Below are positions 1 through 9,659 of a stretch of 64,000 nt of DNA, piece by piece. Origin of the DNA: Flavipsychrobacter sp. GTDB lineage: Bacteria; Bacteroidota; Bacteroidia; Chitinophagales; Chitinophagaceae. The stretch spans positions 1 through 64,000 of the forward strand of contig JAJNBJ010000018.1 of the NCBI GenBank assembly GCA_021155965.1, read 5' to 3'. The notes beneath the pieces were generated by a model that was not told the DNA's origin, searched no databases, and was given only the letters and a program-made list of their open reading frames with translations. How positions within the stretch are numbered: the stretch's first letter is position 1; each line of letters starts with the position of its first letter. A program made the translations under genes and the position numbers.

Positions 1-822
1 CTGCCCAACAAATGTAAAGCGTATTTAGGATTAACTTATTTTTGTAAACACAGGCTAGGATTAGCCGTAAACAGTGTCAACTTTTTTCAGGACGATACAT
101 CTCTTCAACTTCTAACAAAGCAGCAAGTCTTTTCAACGTGTTGGGCTATACTCACGCATCCTACCATCCTTTCATCCTATAAATCTTAGTGCAGACAATT
201 GTGCCCACAAATTTGCTTCGAGCCTGCCAATAACCTCGCGCCGATCATGCGTTGCAAAAACAAATATTCATAAACCAAACCCGCTACCATAGCGGCTTTC
301 AAAAAGTCAAAATACCGTCACGGTACCGTTTCAGTACCGTCAAGGAAAATAGATTTGGAACCCCCTGGCCCCATTTCGTAACTTTACTTCATAACCACCC
401 AAAATTCCGGGTAAGCTCTTTGACAGATTGCATCGTGAACTTCTGCCTGCCCCTTGGCGGTGGCCGCTCTTTGCTGCCTGCCTCGCCGTGGCGGGGGTAC
501 TCATCCTGGGTTTGGCGGAGGGATGATTATTGGTCCCAAAAACCTCGAAACGCAGGGTATAATTATACCTTTTTAGGGTATAATTATACCTTTGGGGGGT
601 ATAAATATACCCTTTTATACCCCTTTATACCTTAAAATAAAAAACATAACATAATCCCATAGCGCATTACACTCACATTTAATAAAAAATATGTACCAAA
701 AACGGCACTACACGGAAATTATACCTTTCACTTGAAGAGAACCGGGGTCACAACCACCCCCAACTGCAGGAAACATAACCAAACCTTATGGCACATTTTT
801 TATTGATTAATAAATTCTTAGC
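1..822. other. Intergenic region with palindrome arrays
   Basis: No convincing gene lies here. A 127-codon open frame at 252-635 looks spurious: it has no recognisable domain and runs through repetitive DNA. The region holds an imperfect hairpin at 320-340 (arms ACGGTAC and GTACCGT), followed by CAAGG. It also holds three TATACC-type palindromes at 556-612 and a run of ATACCC units to about 630. The same motifs recur in the same order at 61833-62107, upstream of another plus-strand gene. The downstream gene here starts at 823. Confidence 0.6.
556..612. repeat. Three 21-bp-phased palindromes
   Basis: GGTATAATTATACC occurs at 556-569 and again at 577-590. A third, slightly different copy with arms GGGTATA and TATACCC lies at 597-612. 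The three centres are about 562.5, 583.5 and 604.5, exactly 21 bp or two helical turns apart. This is the geometry expected of cooperative binding by a dimeric regulator on one face of the DNA. The protein and the controlled gene are unknown. The nearest downstream gene is the AI-2E family transporter at 823. Confidence 0.6.
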
Positions 823-1929
823 ATGGAAAATCTGCCTGTAACCGTCCGCCGTTCAATAGAGGTACTGGGGCTTTGCGCCGCTGGGGCAATTGTAGTTCTT
901 GGCCAAAGCGTGCTCATGCCATTGCTCATGGCATTTTTTCTTTCCCTGCTGCTGATGCCCGTTTTCCGCTGGCTGAAAAGGCGCCACCTGCCAGAGGTAT
1001 TGTCCATCGCCCTGTGTATCATTTTGTCTTTTATTATAGTAGGCGGCATTGCGGTTTTTCTGTCGTGGCAGATCGGCCATTTTGCAAGGGATATCCAAAC
1101 CATAAAACAAAACCTGCTGGCGCACTGGGCCACACTCAGCAACTGGATAGCCGCCAAAACAAATTACAGCATGCCCCAGCTATCGGCCGCACTGAAACAG
1201 CAGATAGATAATGTAAGCAATAATGCCGGCAAATACCTGCAGGGCGCAATGGTATCGTTAACCAGCATATTCATATTCCTGGGCCTTATGCCCATCTATG
1301 TATTCCTGATGATCTATTACCGGCACCTGCTGCTGCGGTTCGTGTACCTGTGGTTCAGCGAGGATGCGCACCCCAAAGTGGCCGAGGTGGTGAATGAAAC
1401 GCAGGTAATGGTAAAGTACTACCTTGTTGGCCTGCTCATTCAAATTGCCTACCTCACTGTGCTGCTGGGCGGTATACTTTTGCTACTAGGTATTAAGCAC
1501 GCAATACTCATCGGCGTCATATTTGCCATACTCAACCTCATCCCCTACCTGGGGGCGCTCATCGGCAACCTCATAGGGGTATTGCTTACATTGACCACAT
1601 CGCAGGAGATGTGGCAGATATGGGCAGTGCTGGGCACTATAGCCTTTGTGCAATTCCTGGATAACAACATACTGATGCCACGCATAGTAGGCTCTAAGGT
1701 GAAGATAAATGCGCTCGCCAGTATAGTGGGCATTATTATTGGCGGCGCAATGGCGGGCATAACAGGCATGTTCCTGTCGCTGCCGGTAATGGCGCTGCTC
1801 AAGATCATTTTCGACAAATGCGAGCATTTTAAGCAATGGGGTGTGCTGCTTGGCGATGACCGTCCAACGCTCAACCCTATGTTCAACAGGATCTTCAGGA
1901 TCCATCATAAGGCTGCCGGGGATAAGTGA
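823..1929 (+). CDS. AI-2E family transporter (PerM/YhhT-like)
   Basis: A 368-residue inner-membrane protein with the usual length and layout of the AI-2E exporter/PerM family. Hydrophobic segments lie at about residues 14-45, 60-85 and 145-170, with a dense cluster at about 205-330 that carries the Pro/Gly-rich segment NLIPYLGALIG typical of the family C-terminal half. Some relatives export autoinducer-2 and others act as Na+/H+ antiporters, so the substrate cannot be assigned here. The gene stands alone. It is followed by a hairpin whose U-run faces the opposite strand, and the next gene is convergent. The family call is firm and the function is not. Confidence 0.85.
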   Translation: MENLPVTVRRSIEVLGLCAAGAIVVLGQSVLMPLLMAFFLSLLLMPVFRWLKRRHLPEVLSIALCIILSFIIVGGIAVFLSWQIGHFARDIQTIKQNLLAHWATLSNWIAAKTNYSMPQLSAALKQQIDNVSNNAGKYLQGAMVSLTSIFIFLGLMPIYVFLMIYYRHLLLRFVYLWFSEDAHPKVAEVVNETQVMVKYYLVGLLIQIAYLTVLLGGILLLLGIKHAILIGVIFAILNLIPYLGALIGNLIGVLLTLTTSQEMWQIWAVLGTIAFVQFLDNNILMPRIVGSKVKINALASIVGIIIGGAMAGITGMFLSLPVMALLKIIFDKCEHFKQWGVLLGDDRPTLNPMFNRIFRIHHKAAGDK

Positions 1930-1961
1930 CGGAGGAGCAATAGTTCGGTGGTCACCAGGGT

Positions 1962-1994
1962 AAAAAAGAAAGGCTGCCTTTCCGACAGCCTTTC
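1962..1994 (-). terminator. Rho-independent terminator for the PQQ lipoprotein gene
   Basis: A 9-bp perfect stem (GAAAGGCTG at 1968-1976, CAGCCTTTC at 1986-1994) is followed on the minus strand by a run of six T. It sits just past the minus-strand stop codon at 2014. It may also slow transcripts arriving from the plus-strand gene that ends at 1929, but no T-run follows it in that direction. Confidence 0.8.
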
Positions 1995-2013
1995 TAAGAT
2001 AAATGAGGTGGTT

Positions 2014-3321
2014 TTAGTTGTTATTCCCGCTGGTATTATGGCCGCTCACGCCGCTGTTATACTGGATACCGGAGTAATCCTGCACCGCAGGCGAAGATTG
2101 GATATTGCCATTTACTTTGAACTTGGCTTGCAGCGTACCAAAGGCTGAGTCAACTTTGTAGATGTAGCCATCGTAGCTGCCAATATACACGTTACCTTTA
2201 TAAGGCACCGGGCTCGATTTAACCAGGCCCGTAGTAGGGAACTTCCACTTCTGCTTGCCATTGAGGATGTTGATGGCGTACAGGCCGTAATCGTAGCTGC
2301 CTATGTAGCAAACCTGGTTGCTGATAATGGGCGATGAGTTGATCTGGCTGCCTGTCTTGAACTTCCACCGTGCAATAGCAGTCTGCGAGTCTATGCAGTG
2401 TACATAGAAATCGTTAGAGCCAACTATACACATGCCCGCATAAGCTGTCGGAGAGCTAAGGATGTTGCCATTGGTCTTGTATGTCCAGCGTAGTTTACCA
2501 AACTCAGGCACCGGCGGTGTAGTAGCCGATGGTGGCGGATTGAGGTATATGCAATAAACATTGCTATCGGTATAACCACCCACGTATATATACGGATCGC
2601 TGATGGTTGGGGACGAATTGAACGTGTTGGTCGTATCAGACAAACCTAAACCCGGATAATCCCACAGCGGATTACCCGACCCATCAGGGCCATTTGCTTT
2701 ACTCAGGCCATATATGTGCCCGTTATTGGCAATGCCCTGCGATGCTATGTATATTTTGTCTTTATAAATTACCGGCGCGGACACAAACGGAGAACCATCG
2801 GGGCAAACAAATTTCCATTGTACTGCCGCAGTACCCGTATCTATAGCAAATAAAGTACCGCCCGGACCAACACCATTAGCTGTGGGCACATAGATCATTT
2901 TACCATCAGCAATCGGCGTGCCCATCACGGTAAAGTAATGAGCAGGCGGGGAAACAGTGGTATGGCCATCGTTTATCCACATTTTCTTTACCAGCTTGCC
3001 TGTTTTGGCATTGATCTTATAGATGGTGTCGGAGTTCACCGCCGCCTGGTATATAAAGTCGCCATAAACAAGTGGTGATGGTTTCAATATCTTAACATTA
3101 GCCGGCACGGCGAACGTATCGGAAGGCATGCTGAACTCCCACAGCCTTTCCAATGTAGCCGGGTTGAGGCCGTATAGCACAAAATTATCGCTGCTTATCA
3201 CCACACACGGAAAGTAGGTATCCGGCAGCGGGTCATCCGAGCTCATTTGTTTCTTGCAAGCCCCCACCACTAGCAGGCAGGCACAGATGGTCAGTAAGGG
3301 TATCCTTAAACGATGTAACAT
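2014..3321 (-). CDS. PQQ-binding-like beta-propeller lipoprotein
   Basis: A 435-residue protein with a lipoprotein signal ending in the lipobox VGAC at about residues 19-22, so it is probably anchored in an envelope membrane. The mature part consists of repeated beta-propeller blades of the PQQ/pyrrolo-quinoline type. Recurring phrases such as SSPIISNQVCYIGSYD, SSPVPYKGNVYIGSYDG and WKF mark blades at roughly 40-residue spacing. Unlike true quinoprotein dehydrogenases it has no cytochrome domain, and no catalytic residues are evident. BamB-like scaffolding is possible but unsupported by context. The promoter side faces a 170-bp AT-rich gap. Confidence 0.8.
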   Translation of the reverse strand: MLHRLRIPLLTICACLLVVGACKKQMSSDDPLPDTYFPCVVISSDNFVLYGLNPATLERLWEFSMPSDTFAVPANVKILKPSPLVYGDFIYQAAVNSDTIYKINAKTGKLVKKMWINDGHTTVSPPAHYFTVMGTPIADGKMIYVPTANGVGPGGTLFAIDTGTAAVQWKFVCPDGSPFVSAPVIYKDKIYIASQGIANNGHIYGLSKANGPDGSGNPLWDYPGLGLSDTTNTFNSSPTISDPYIYVGGYTDSNVYCIYLNPPPSATTPPVPEFGKLRWTYKTNGNILSSPTAYAGMCIVGSNDFYVHCIDSQTAIARWKFKTGSQINSSPIISNQVCYIGSYDYGLYAINILNGKQKWKFPTTGLVKSSPVPYKGNVYIGSYDGYIYKVDSAFGTLQAKFKVNGNIQSSPAVQDYSGIQYNSGVSGHNTSGNNN

Positions 3322-3493
3322 AGCCTTGGATTTGTTTTCTACGTTGCAAGATAGGTATTTTTAAAAACTTTCTGAAAAGAATATATTAGAATTTGCCAGA
3401 CTTTTATGCCTGCTGATTTCAGTTTCTAATACATTATAATTAGAGGTTAATAAATATATGGCAGTTTGTAACAAACCATCCTACGGCAGGCCG

Positions 3494-5398
3494 CTAATAA
3501 TTTTTAAGCCTCATCAGCTCTATGGTAAAATCAGGCTTAAAACCATCCGTCATAGGGTGGAAACAGATAGCTTTTATGTTCCGGCAGCCCTTTATATCTC
3601 CTGCAAAAAAGTACATCATCTCTTCTTGTGTAAGGATGCCCTTGTTTGCCAGCGCGGGGTCTTTTAAGGAAGGTATTGATGCACGGTAATCGCTGATACC
3701 GCCATCCTCGTACCTGAAGGCAACATTCAGATTAGGTGGCTGGTAGAACATCCTCCGGAGCTTGCCTTGAAACGTGTATTCAAAATGGGCGGTAATGTAT
3801 ATGGCTTCGTCCGGCGCATAATTGAGGTGTAGGGTATCTCCCAGCTTCAGCGTTTGGGTGGCTATCTTTTCAAACTGCGGCTGCACCTGGCTGTCGCCCC
3901 TGGGTTGCAGCAGCAGGTAAGTATCGAAGTAACCATCCTTCAGCGCGCCGCTCCAATTGTTGACCCTTGCATAATCGATATAGCGGTAATTGAGCCGCAA
4001 CGCTGTTTTGCTCCTCGATTCTTCCCAGAAGAAATACTTATAGTCTATAGGGAAATTCTGGATCATCACCACCTCAGGCCGGCCAGGTTTAGTGAAAAAA
4101 TCTGCGTTCAATGAATCAAACACACCTGCATAGCCGCCGGTAACAGGCATTGGGCGGGGATGGTAATTAAGATCGTGGTAATGCAGCAATTCAACTTCCC
4201 ATGGTATAATGTCTATGGTCTTTTTATCAATGTATTCCAGCTTATCCTTATCCAGCAAACGTATCGGGTCCATCGCCTTCTCGCGCTTTTCAAAAATCCC
4301 TTTCACATACTCCAGCGGCGAATAATAGGCGAGGTAGTAATTAGCTTTTAGTTTGGGAAGAAGTGTATCATCGGTTATATCAGGCGACATGAGGTTATAG
4401 GATGAAACTAGGACAAAAACCACAACGACAACGCGTGGCAAAACGTGTTTTTGCAAACCACACAACACAACTATCGTCAGCGCCCAAAAAGGCATTGTAG
4501 CAAAGTACTCGCCATAATGATAGAAATCGGCACGGGTAAATGCATTCCTGTATAGCACAAGAGTTGTTGCCCCTATACAGCCCAGAAACAGCAATTTGTT
4601 GCGATCGAATGTTTTTTGCCTCCAGCTCCGGTATAAATAATAGCAAAGAACACCGACAAGGACCAGCAGCACAGACAACCCCGAAAGATAAATGAACTCC
4701 TTTCGCTTAATTGGCCAGTACCCCGCCTCATCATATTGCGCTGCCATTGTTAAGCTATACCTGAGGTAGCCAGCGATATCTATATGTGTGGTGAAACAAA
4801 TAGCTGCAAACAACCCACCGGACACCAAAAGCAGGAACAGCAGCCTGCGATAACTTGTAATGGCAAGCATGACCACAAAAACCGAAAGCGCAGCAATGAC
4901 AAGGACTCCATAATTGATCTTGATAAAGAACAACAAGACACCTGCCACAGCAAAGTACCCTAACTCGAAATAGCTCCTGAAATTATTCAGAAAGTTAAGT
5001 GCAGCATAAATGATAAAGATCACAAACAAACACTGCGAGAAAGCGGTAGTGCGGAAAATAAGCATTGCTACCAAAGCCAGCCAGAACCAGCCTTTGTGCC
5101 GCATTACATAGTTATAGATAAAGTGAAAACAGCCGGCAGCAAAAAACAGGTCAGCGACCAGGAAAAGGAAATTACTGGTGTATAGATTGCAACGTGTGCT
5201 GATTAATCCCAATGGCCCGTAAGTGAAAACAAAATCCCTGCCGAAAACGAGATGATCCCTTATTGCCAGGTTCAGGGAAGTCATCCAGCCGCCGTCGTAT
5301 GAATAGGGAAGCGCACGGCTGAAGTGCAGCGGCAGGCTATAAACAGCAATAATAAAGGAAAGTATTTTTAATTTATGTTGCTCCCAGAAACGCGGCAT
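3494..5398 (-). CDS. Polytopic membrane protein, GT-C-like, unknown function
   Basis: A 634-residue protein with an N-terminal hydrophobic half (about ten predicted membrane spans between residues 10 and 350) and a soluble C-terminal part of about 280 residues. The layout, with an early loop containing SYDGGWMTSLN and a periplasmic C-terminal domain, resembles GT-C glycosyltransferases and related Bacteroidota envelope proteins. No diagnostic motif fixes a function. Similarly built proteins occur at 41582-43909 and 46866-48443. It is transcribed alone and is followed by the beta-propeller gene on the same strand after 172 bp. Confidence 0.65.
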   Translation of the reverse strand: MPRFWEQHKLKILSFIIAVYSLPLHFSRALPYSYDGGWMTSLNLAIRDHLVFGRDFVFTYGPLGLISTRCNLYTSNFLFLVADLFFAAGCFHFIYNYVMRHKGWFWLALVAMLIFRTTAFSQCLFVIFIIYAALNFLNNFRSYFELGYFAVAGVLLFFIKINYGVLVIAALSVFVVMLAITSYRRLLFLLLVSGGLFAAICFTTHIDIAGYLRYSLTMAAQYDEAGYWPIKRKEFIYLSGLSVLLVLVGVLCYYLYRSWRQKTFDRNKLLFLGCIGATTLVLYRNAFTRADFYHYGEYFATMPFWALTIVVLCGLQKHVLPRVVVVVFVLVSSYNLMSPDITDDTLLPKLKANYYLAYYSPLEYVKGIFEKREKAMDPIRLLDKDKLEYIDKKTIDIIPWEVELLHYHDLNYHPRPMPVTGGYAGVFDSLNADFFTKPGRPEVVMIQNFPIDYKYFFWEESRSKTALRLNYRYIDYARVNNWSGALKDGYFDTYLLLQPRGDSQVQPQFEKIATQTLKLGDTLHLNYAPDEAIYITAHFEYTFQGKLRRMFYQPPNLNVAFRYEDGGISDYRASIPSLKDPALANKGILTQEEMMYFFAGDIKGCRNIKAICFHPMTDGFKPDFTIELMRLKNY

Positions 5399-5450
5399 AC
5401 ACAGTTGCGTGGTTTATAGTGTAATAGTACAACATTTATCGGGAAGAGGA

Positions 5451-5681
5451 TTACAGATAGCGCAGCGGGTTCCTCCTGCGTAGCAGGATGTAACGCTTGA
5501 TGTTCATCCAGAAAGCGAGCACCATGTAGAGGATAACAGGAGATCCCAGCGTAAGAAAAGAGATATAAATGAACCACAAACGTATGCGCGAAGTAGCCAC
5601 CCCTATCCTATCGCCGATAGCGGAGCACACCCCGAAAGCATGCCATTCTATAAAGTTCTTTATGTGATATAGTTTACGCAT
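5451..5681 (-). CDS. PspC domain protein
   Basis: A 76-residue protein that is almost entirely a PspC domain: a short N-terminal helix, the phrase AFGVCSAIGDRIGV that matches the PspC signature, then a hydrophobic span at about 36-60 and a basic tail. Family members are small inner-membrane proteins linked to phage-shock or envelope-stress responses. A competing reading frame at 5368-5577 overlaps it and is rejected because only this frame carries the domain. The gene is divergent from the lipoprotein at 5800, with about 118 bp of shared upstream DNA. Confidence 0.8.
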   Translation of the reverse strand: MRKLYHIKNFIEWHAFGVCSAIGDRIGVATSRIRLWFIYISFLTLGSPVILYMVLAFWMNIKRYILLRRRNPLRYL

Positions 5682-5799
5682 ATTTGGATAATCACCCTTA
5701 CCTTTAGCAAAACTGCATGGAAATAAATGCCAGCAGATTCATTTGTAAATTAAATAAAATACTTTTAACAAACAAAAATAAAATCTCATTTACAACAGA

Positions 5800-6876
5800 A
5801 TGATAACCCATTATTTGAGAATACCTTTTCTTAACCTGTACCTGGTATCTCTGCTCATGCTTCTTGGCTGCAATTCATCGAACGGGCAAAAGAAACCGGC
5901 AGAGAATAAAAAAAACAAGAAGGACACAACTGCCTTAGCGCAAGCCCCACAGCCAGCTCCGCCACCGTCGCCCCCTGCACCACCTGCCGTATTGGATACT
6001 GCTTTGTACAATAAAGCAGTAATGCACTTGTTGAATGATTCGCCTAAGTTGGGATGGCCGCCCAAAACGCCATATCCATTACCGGGCGCTATACTTCCAT
6101 TCAAGCGTATTATAGCCTATTATGGCAACTTTTACTCTACGAAAATGGGTATACTTGGCGAATTGCCCCCTGACGAAATGCTGAAGAAATTTGCAGGTGA
6201 GGTAAAGAAATGGGAGCAGGCAGATCCGCAAACACCCGTAATGCCTGCCATACATTATATAGCTGTAACCGCGCAAGGCGCACCCGGCAAAAGCGGCATG
6301 TATCGTGCGCGTATGCCTTTCACGCAGATAGATAAAGCACTGGAATTGGCTAAGAGAATAAACGGCATTGTGTTCTTGGATGTGCAAGTGGCTTTGAGCA
6401 CGTTGCAGCAGGAGATACCACTGCTTGATACCTATCTCGCCATGCCACAGGTGCATTTAGCAATAGACCCGGAGTTCTCGATGAAATCGGGAAAGAAGCC
6501 GGGCACTGTTATAGGCACATTTGATGCAGCTGACATTAATTATGTGACCAACCATCTTACAGAACTGGTGAAGAAACATAACCTGCCGCCAAAAGTATTT
6601 GTGATCCACCGTTTCACCAATGGCATGATGACCAACTACAAGAATATAAAGACGCCGCCTGAAGTGCAGTTGGTGATACATATGGACGGATGGGGCTTCC
6701 CGGCGAAGAAGGTGAACTCGTACAAGCTGGCAGTAGTGCGTGAGCCGGTGCAGTTTGCAGGGTTTAAGCTATTCTATAAGAACGACATCAAAACACCGCC
6801 ATGGAAGACTATTATGACGCCGGAAGAGGTATTGAAGAAGTTGTATCCGAAGCCGATTTATATACAATATCAGTAA
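5800..6876 (+). CDS. Conserved lipoprotein of unknown function
   Basis: A 358-residue lipoprotein with signal peptide and lipobox LLGC at about residues 21-24. A low-complexity Lys/Ala/Pro linker follows (about 30-65, including a polyproline stretch), then a globular domain of about 290 residues. The domain has alternating strands and helices (IIAYYGNFYS, GIVFLDVQVALS, VHLAIDPEFSM, KVFVIHRF, VQLVIHMDGWG) that look like a TIM-barrel glycosidase-type fold with acidic residues at strand ends. No family name can be given. The catalytic-looking positions D and E in AIDPEFS and D in HMDGWG are only suggestive. Confidence 0.7.
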   Translation: MITHYLRIPFLNLYLVSLLMLLGCNSSNGQKKPAENKKNKKDTTALAQAPQPAPPPSPPAPPAVLDTALYNKAVMHLLNDSPKLGWPPKTPYPLPGAILPFKRIIAYYGNFYSTKMGILGELPPDEMLKKFAGEVKKWEQADPQTPVMPAIHYIAVTAQGAPGKSGMYRARMPFTQIDKALELAKRINGIVFLDVQVALSTLQQEIPLLDTYLAMPQVHLAIDPEFSMKSGKKPGTVIGTFDAADINYVTNHLTELVKKHNLPPKVFVIHRFTNGMMTNYKNIKTPPEVQLVIHMDGWGFPAKKVNSYKLAVVREPVQFAGFKLFYKNDIKTPPWKTIMTPEEVLKKLYPKPIYIQYQ

Positions 6877-6911
6877 AGAAAAGAGCCACACAATATGTGG
6901 CTCTTTTCTTT
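6875..6911. terminator. Bidirectional terminator
   Basis: A 15-bp perfect stem (6876-6890 with 6896-6910, loop CAATA) sits between the stop codon of the plus-strand lipoprotein gene at 6876 and the minus-strand aconitase stop at 6930. The arms carry A-rich and T-rich ends, so it has a U-tract in both directions. Confidence 0.9.
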
Positions 6912-6929
6912 TATCATTCTATAATTCCA

Positions 6930-9200
6930 TTACACAGCGGCGGCTACATCCCTGCGGATAACATTTAATGCGCCACCGGCTTTGAACCATTCTATCTGCT
7001 GATCGTTGAAGGTATGGTTCACGATTATTTCTTCGCTGATGCCGTTTGCGTGGTTTAATACGACTGTCAATGGCACGCCGGGAGCGAATGTTGTTAGGCC
7101 GTTGATATCAATGTTATCGTCTTCCTGTATCTTGTCGTAGTCTGCTTTGTCGGCGAAGGTGATGGCGAGCATACCTTGCTTTTTCAGGTTGGTCTCGTGG
7201 ATACGGGCGAAGCTCTTCACCAATATCACGTTCACACCCAGGTGGCGTGGCTCCATTGCTGCGTGCTCGCGGCTGCTGCCTTCGCCATAGTTCTCATCGC
7301 CTACTACTATGCTGCCAACGCCATGCTTTTTGTAGTCGCGCTGAACTTTCGGCACTTCGTCATAAGCACCGGTGAACTGGTTCTTCACTTTGTTCACTTC
7401 CATGTTGAAAGCATTGATAGCGCCTATCAGCATGTTGTTAGAGATATTATCCAGGTGGCCGCGGTATTTAAGCCATGGGCCTGCCATTGATATATGATCT
7501 GTAGTACACTTGCCGAAAGCTTTTATCAGCAATTTCAAACCTTTCATATCCATGCCATTCCATGGAGCGAACGGTTCCAGCAATTGCAGACGGTCGCTTT
7601 CAGGGTTTACTATCACCTGAACTTTAGAACCATCAACAGCAGGAGCTATGTAGCCGGGGTCTTTTACATCGAACCCTTTTGGAGGCATTTCATAACCTTC
7701 CGGTTCATCCAGCATCACTTCTTCACCTTTCTCGTTCACCAGTTTGTCTGTAAGCGGATTGAACGACAGTTTGCCTGCAATTGCAAAAGCAGTAACTATT
7801 TCAGGAGAAGCCACGAATGCGTGCGTAGATGACAAGCCATCGTTACGTTTTGCAAAGTTGCGGTTGAAAGAAGTAACGATCGTATTTTTCTTAGCCGGGT
7901 CGTTCACGTGGCGCGCCCACTGGCCAATACATGGTCCACAGGCATTAGCCAGCACCACACCACCCATCTGGGCGAAGGTCTTCAGCATGCCATCGCGCTC
8001 AATGGTATAACGCACCATCTCAGAGCCCGGAGTAATGGTAAACTCGCTCTTAGATTTCAGGCCTTTTGCCATTGCATCTTTAGCGATGAATGCAGAACGG
8101 GAAATATCCTCGTATGAAGAGTTGGTGCAAGAACCTATCAACGCAACCTCCACATCATCTGGCCAGCCGTGCTCTTTCACTGCCTCAGCCATTTTGCTGA
8201 TTGGTGTTGCAAGATCGGGAGTGAACGGGCCATTTACATGTGGTTCAAGATCAGTGAGATTTATTTCTATTAGCTGATCATAGAAAGTATCCGGGTTATC
8301 GTACACTTCCTGGTCAGCGCGGAGGTGCTCTTTCACGCTGTCGGCAAGTTGAGCTATATCAGCACGGTTGGTACCTTTCAGGTAGTCGGCCATTTTGCTA
8401 TCGTACGGGAATACGGAGCAGGTTGCACCTATCTCAGCGCCCATATTACAGATAGTACCTTTACCTGTGCAGCTCAGACTATCTGCACCTTCGCCAAAGT
8501 ATTCAACAATAGCGCCGGTACCACCTTTCACGGTCAGGATACCTGCCACTTTCAATATCACGTCTTTTGCCGATGCCCAGCCATTCAGTTTGCCGGTAAG
8601 CTTCACACCTATGATCTTTGGCATTTTCAGCTCCCATGGCAGGCCTGCCATTACATCCACAGCATCTGCACCACCAACTCCTATCGCTGCCATACCCAGT
8701 CCACCTGCGTTAGGTGTGTGGCTGTCGGTACCGATCATCATACCGCCGGGGAATGCATAGTTTTCCAGCACTACCTGGTGAATGATACCCGCACCTGCTG
8801 CCCAGAAACCAATGCCGTATTTATTGGAGATAGAAGCAAGGAAATCGTACACTTCTTTATTCACATCGAGCGCGGTAGCAAGGTCTTGCGCAGCGCCTGT
8901 TTTTGCCTGAATGAGGTGGTCGCAATGCACAGTGCTGGGCACTGCAACTTTATCGCGGCCGCAAGTGCTGAACTGCAACAGCGCCATTTGCGCCGTAGCA
9001 TCCTGCATAGCCACACGGTCGGGAGAGAAATTCACATAATCTTTCCCGCGGCTATATGCTGATGTAGGAGCATCGTAACTGTGGGAATACAATATTTTTT
9101 CCGCCTGTGTAAGAGGACGGCCCAACAATTTGCGCGCTGCTTCTACTTTACCCGGTAATTGGTCATAAACTTTCTGGATGAGGTCGATATCAAATGCCAT
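6930..9200 (-). CDS. acnA: Aconitate hydratase
   Basis: A 756-residue TCA-cycle enzyme that isomerises citrate to isocitrate through a [4Fe-4S] cluster. The three cluster cysteines are visible at C358 (GSCTNSS) and at C421 and C424 ([10 protein letters not shown]). The swivel domain contains [15 protein letters not shown] near the C terminus. Length and sequence style match the mitochondrial-type aconitases common in Bacteroidota rather than AcnB. It is monocistronic: a terminator follows at 6875-6911, and a -7 box plus a phased motif array lie upstream. The symbol is given by family; the mitochondrial-type enzyme is sometimes simply called acn. Confidence 0.97.
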   Translation of the reverse strand: MAFDIDLIQKVYDQLPGKVEAARKLLGRPLTQAEKILYSHSYDAPTSAYSRGKDYVNFSPDRVAMQDATAQMALLQFSTCGRDKVAVPSTVHCDHLIQAKTGAAQDLATALDVNKEVYDFLASISNKYGIGFWAAGAGIIHQVVLENYAFPGGMMIGTDSHTPNAGGLGMAAIGVGGADAVDVMAGLPWELKMPKIIGVKLTGKLNGWASAKDVILKVAGILTVKGGTGAIVEYFGEGADSLSCTGKGTICNMGAEIGATCSVFPYDSKMADYLKGTNRADIAQLADSVKEHLRADQEVYDNPDTFYDQLIEINLTDLEPHVNGPFTPDLATPISKMAEAVKEHGWPDDVEVALIGSCTNSSYEDISRSAFIAKDAMAKGLKSKSEFTITPGSEMVRYTIERDGMLKTFAQMGGVVLANACGPCIGQWARHVNDPAKKNTIVTSFNRNFAKRNDGLSSTHAFVASPEIVTAFAIAGKLSFNPLTDKLVNEKGEEVMLDEPEGYEMPPKGFDVKDPGYIAPAVDGSKVQVIVNPESDRLQLLEPFAPWNGMDMKGLKLLIKAFGKCTTDHISMAGPWLKYRGHLDNISNNMLIGAINAFNMEVNKVKNQFTGAYDEVPKVQRDYKKHGVGSIVVGDENYGEGSSREHAAMEPRHLGVNVILVKSFARIHETNLKKQGMLAITFADKADYDKIQEDDNIDINGLTTFAPGVPLTVVLNHANGISEEIIVNHTFNDQQIEWFKAGGALNVIRRDVAAAV

Positions 9201-9237
9201 TTCTAAAAAGGAGTTATTTAATTTTTTAATGAGGGTG

Positions 9238-9245
9238 CAAAATTA
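9238..9245 (-). promoter_or_regulatory. Candidate -7 box for aconitase gene
   Basis: On the minus strand the sequence TAATTTTG matches the Bacteroidota -7 consensus TAnnTTTG, about 38 bp before the start codon at 9200. No clear -33 TTTG is seen at the expected spacing. Confidence 0.45.
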
Positions 9246-9321
9246 TTATATTTTACCGTTTTTTTGTTCCCACGGGTGTTTTATTATATTCCGCTTATTT
9301 TCAAACACATTTACATATTTT

Positions 9322-9393
9322 TTTGCGCACTATTTGCGCATTTCTTGCTCACTTTTGCGCATTATTTGCGCATTTTTTCTTGATTTTTGCGCA
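9322..9393. repeat. Helically phased TTTGCGCA array
   Basis: Perfect TTTGCGCA octamers start at 9322, 9333, 9354, 9365 and 9386. Degenerate copies near 9344 (CTTGCTCA) and about 9376 fill the gaps, so the steps are 11, 11, 10, 11, 11 and 10 bp, about one helical turn each. Each unit begins with a T-tract, so the DNA should also be intrinsically curved. The array lies 120-190 bp upstream of the aconitase start. The same motif with the same 11-bp spacing recurs at 35406-35437. Confidence 0.7.
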
Positions 9394-9659
9394 TCTTATA
9401 TTAGAAAAATAGCCATTGTAGAAAGTGTACAATACGGGCTGAAAAAGCAAAAAAAGCCTGTATGTTGTAAAGTTACGACCGTGGGAAAACGGTTCCAAAT
9501 TTATTTTCCATGATGGAAAAAAGTTTCCGCTGTGGGCGCGGGTTTGGCGGATTTTTAGTGTTTGAAAAAATTATTTTAACAGTTTGTTGCTAACGATTTG
9601 TCCTGAACCAGGGATTTATAGGATTAGCATTAGCAGGATAGCTTTTGCAAGAGAGGCCC

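Larger units (their letters stand above)
9201..9659. other. Long upstream region of the aconitase gene
   Basis: This 459-bp gap has no supported gene; an open frame at 9178-9513 is AT-rich and overlaps the aconitase start. It contains the -7 box at 9238, the phased TTTGCGCA array at 9322-9393, and a perfect 8-bp hairpin at 9504-9520 (TTTTCCAT / ATGGAAAA, one-base loop). Confidence 0.6.

Noticed and set aside
252-635. 127-codon open frame at the left edge
   Set aside because: It runs through palindromes and repeats, has no recognisable domain or start context, and its composition differs from real genes nearby.
8325-9062. 245-codon open frame opposite aconitase
   Set aside because: It lies wholly antisense to a certain gene, in a frame left open by the codon bias of the real gene.
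9504-9520. Hairpin TTTTCCAT / ATGGAAAA as terminator of the gene at 9660
   Set aside because: No U-run follows on the minus strand, and it lies 140 bp from the stop.
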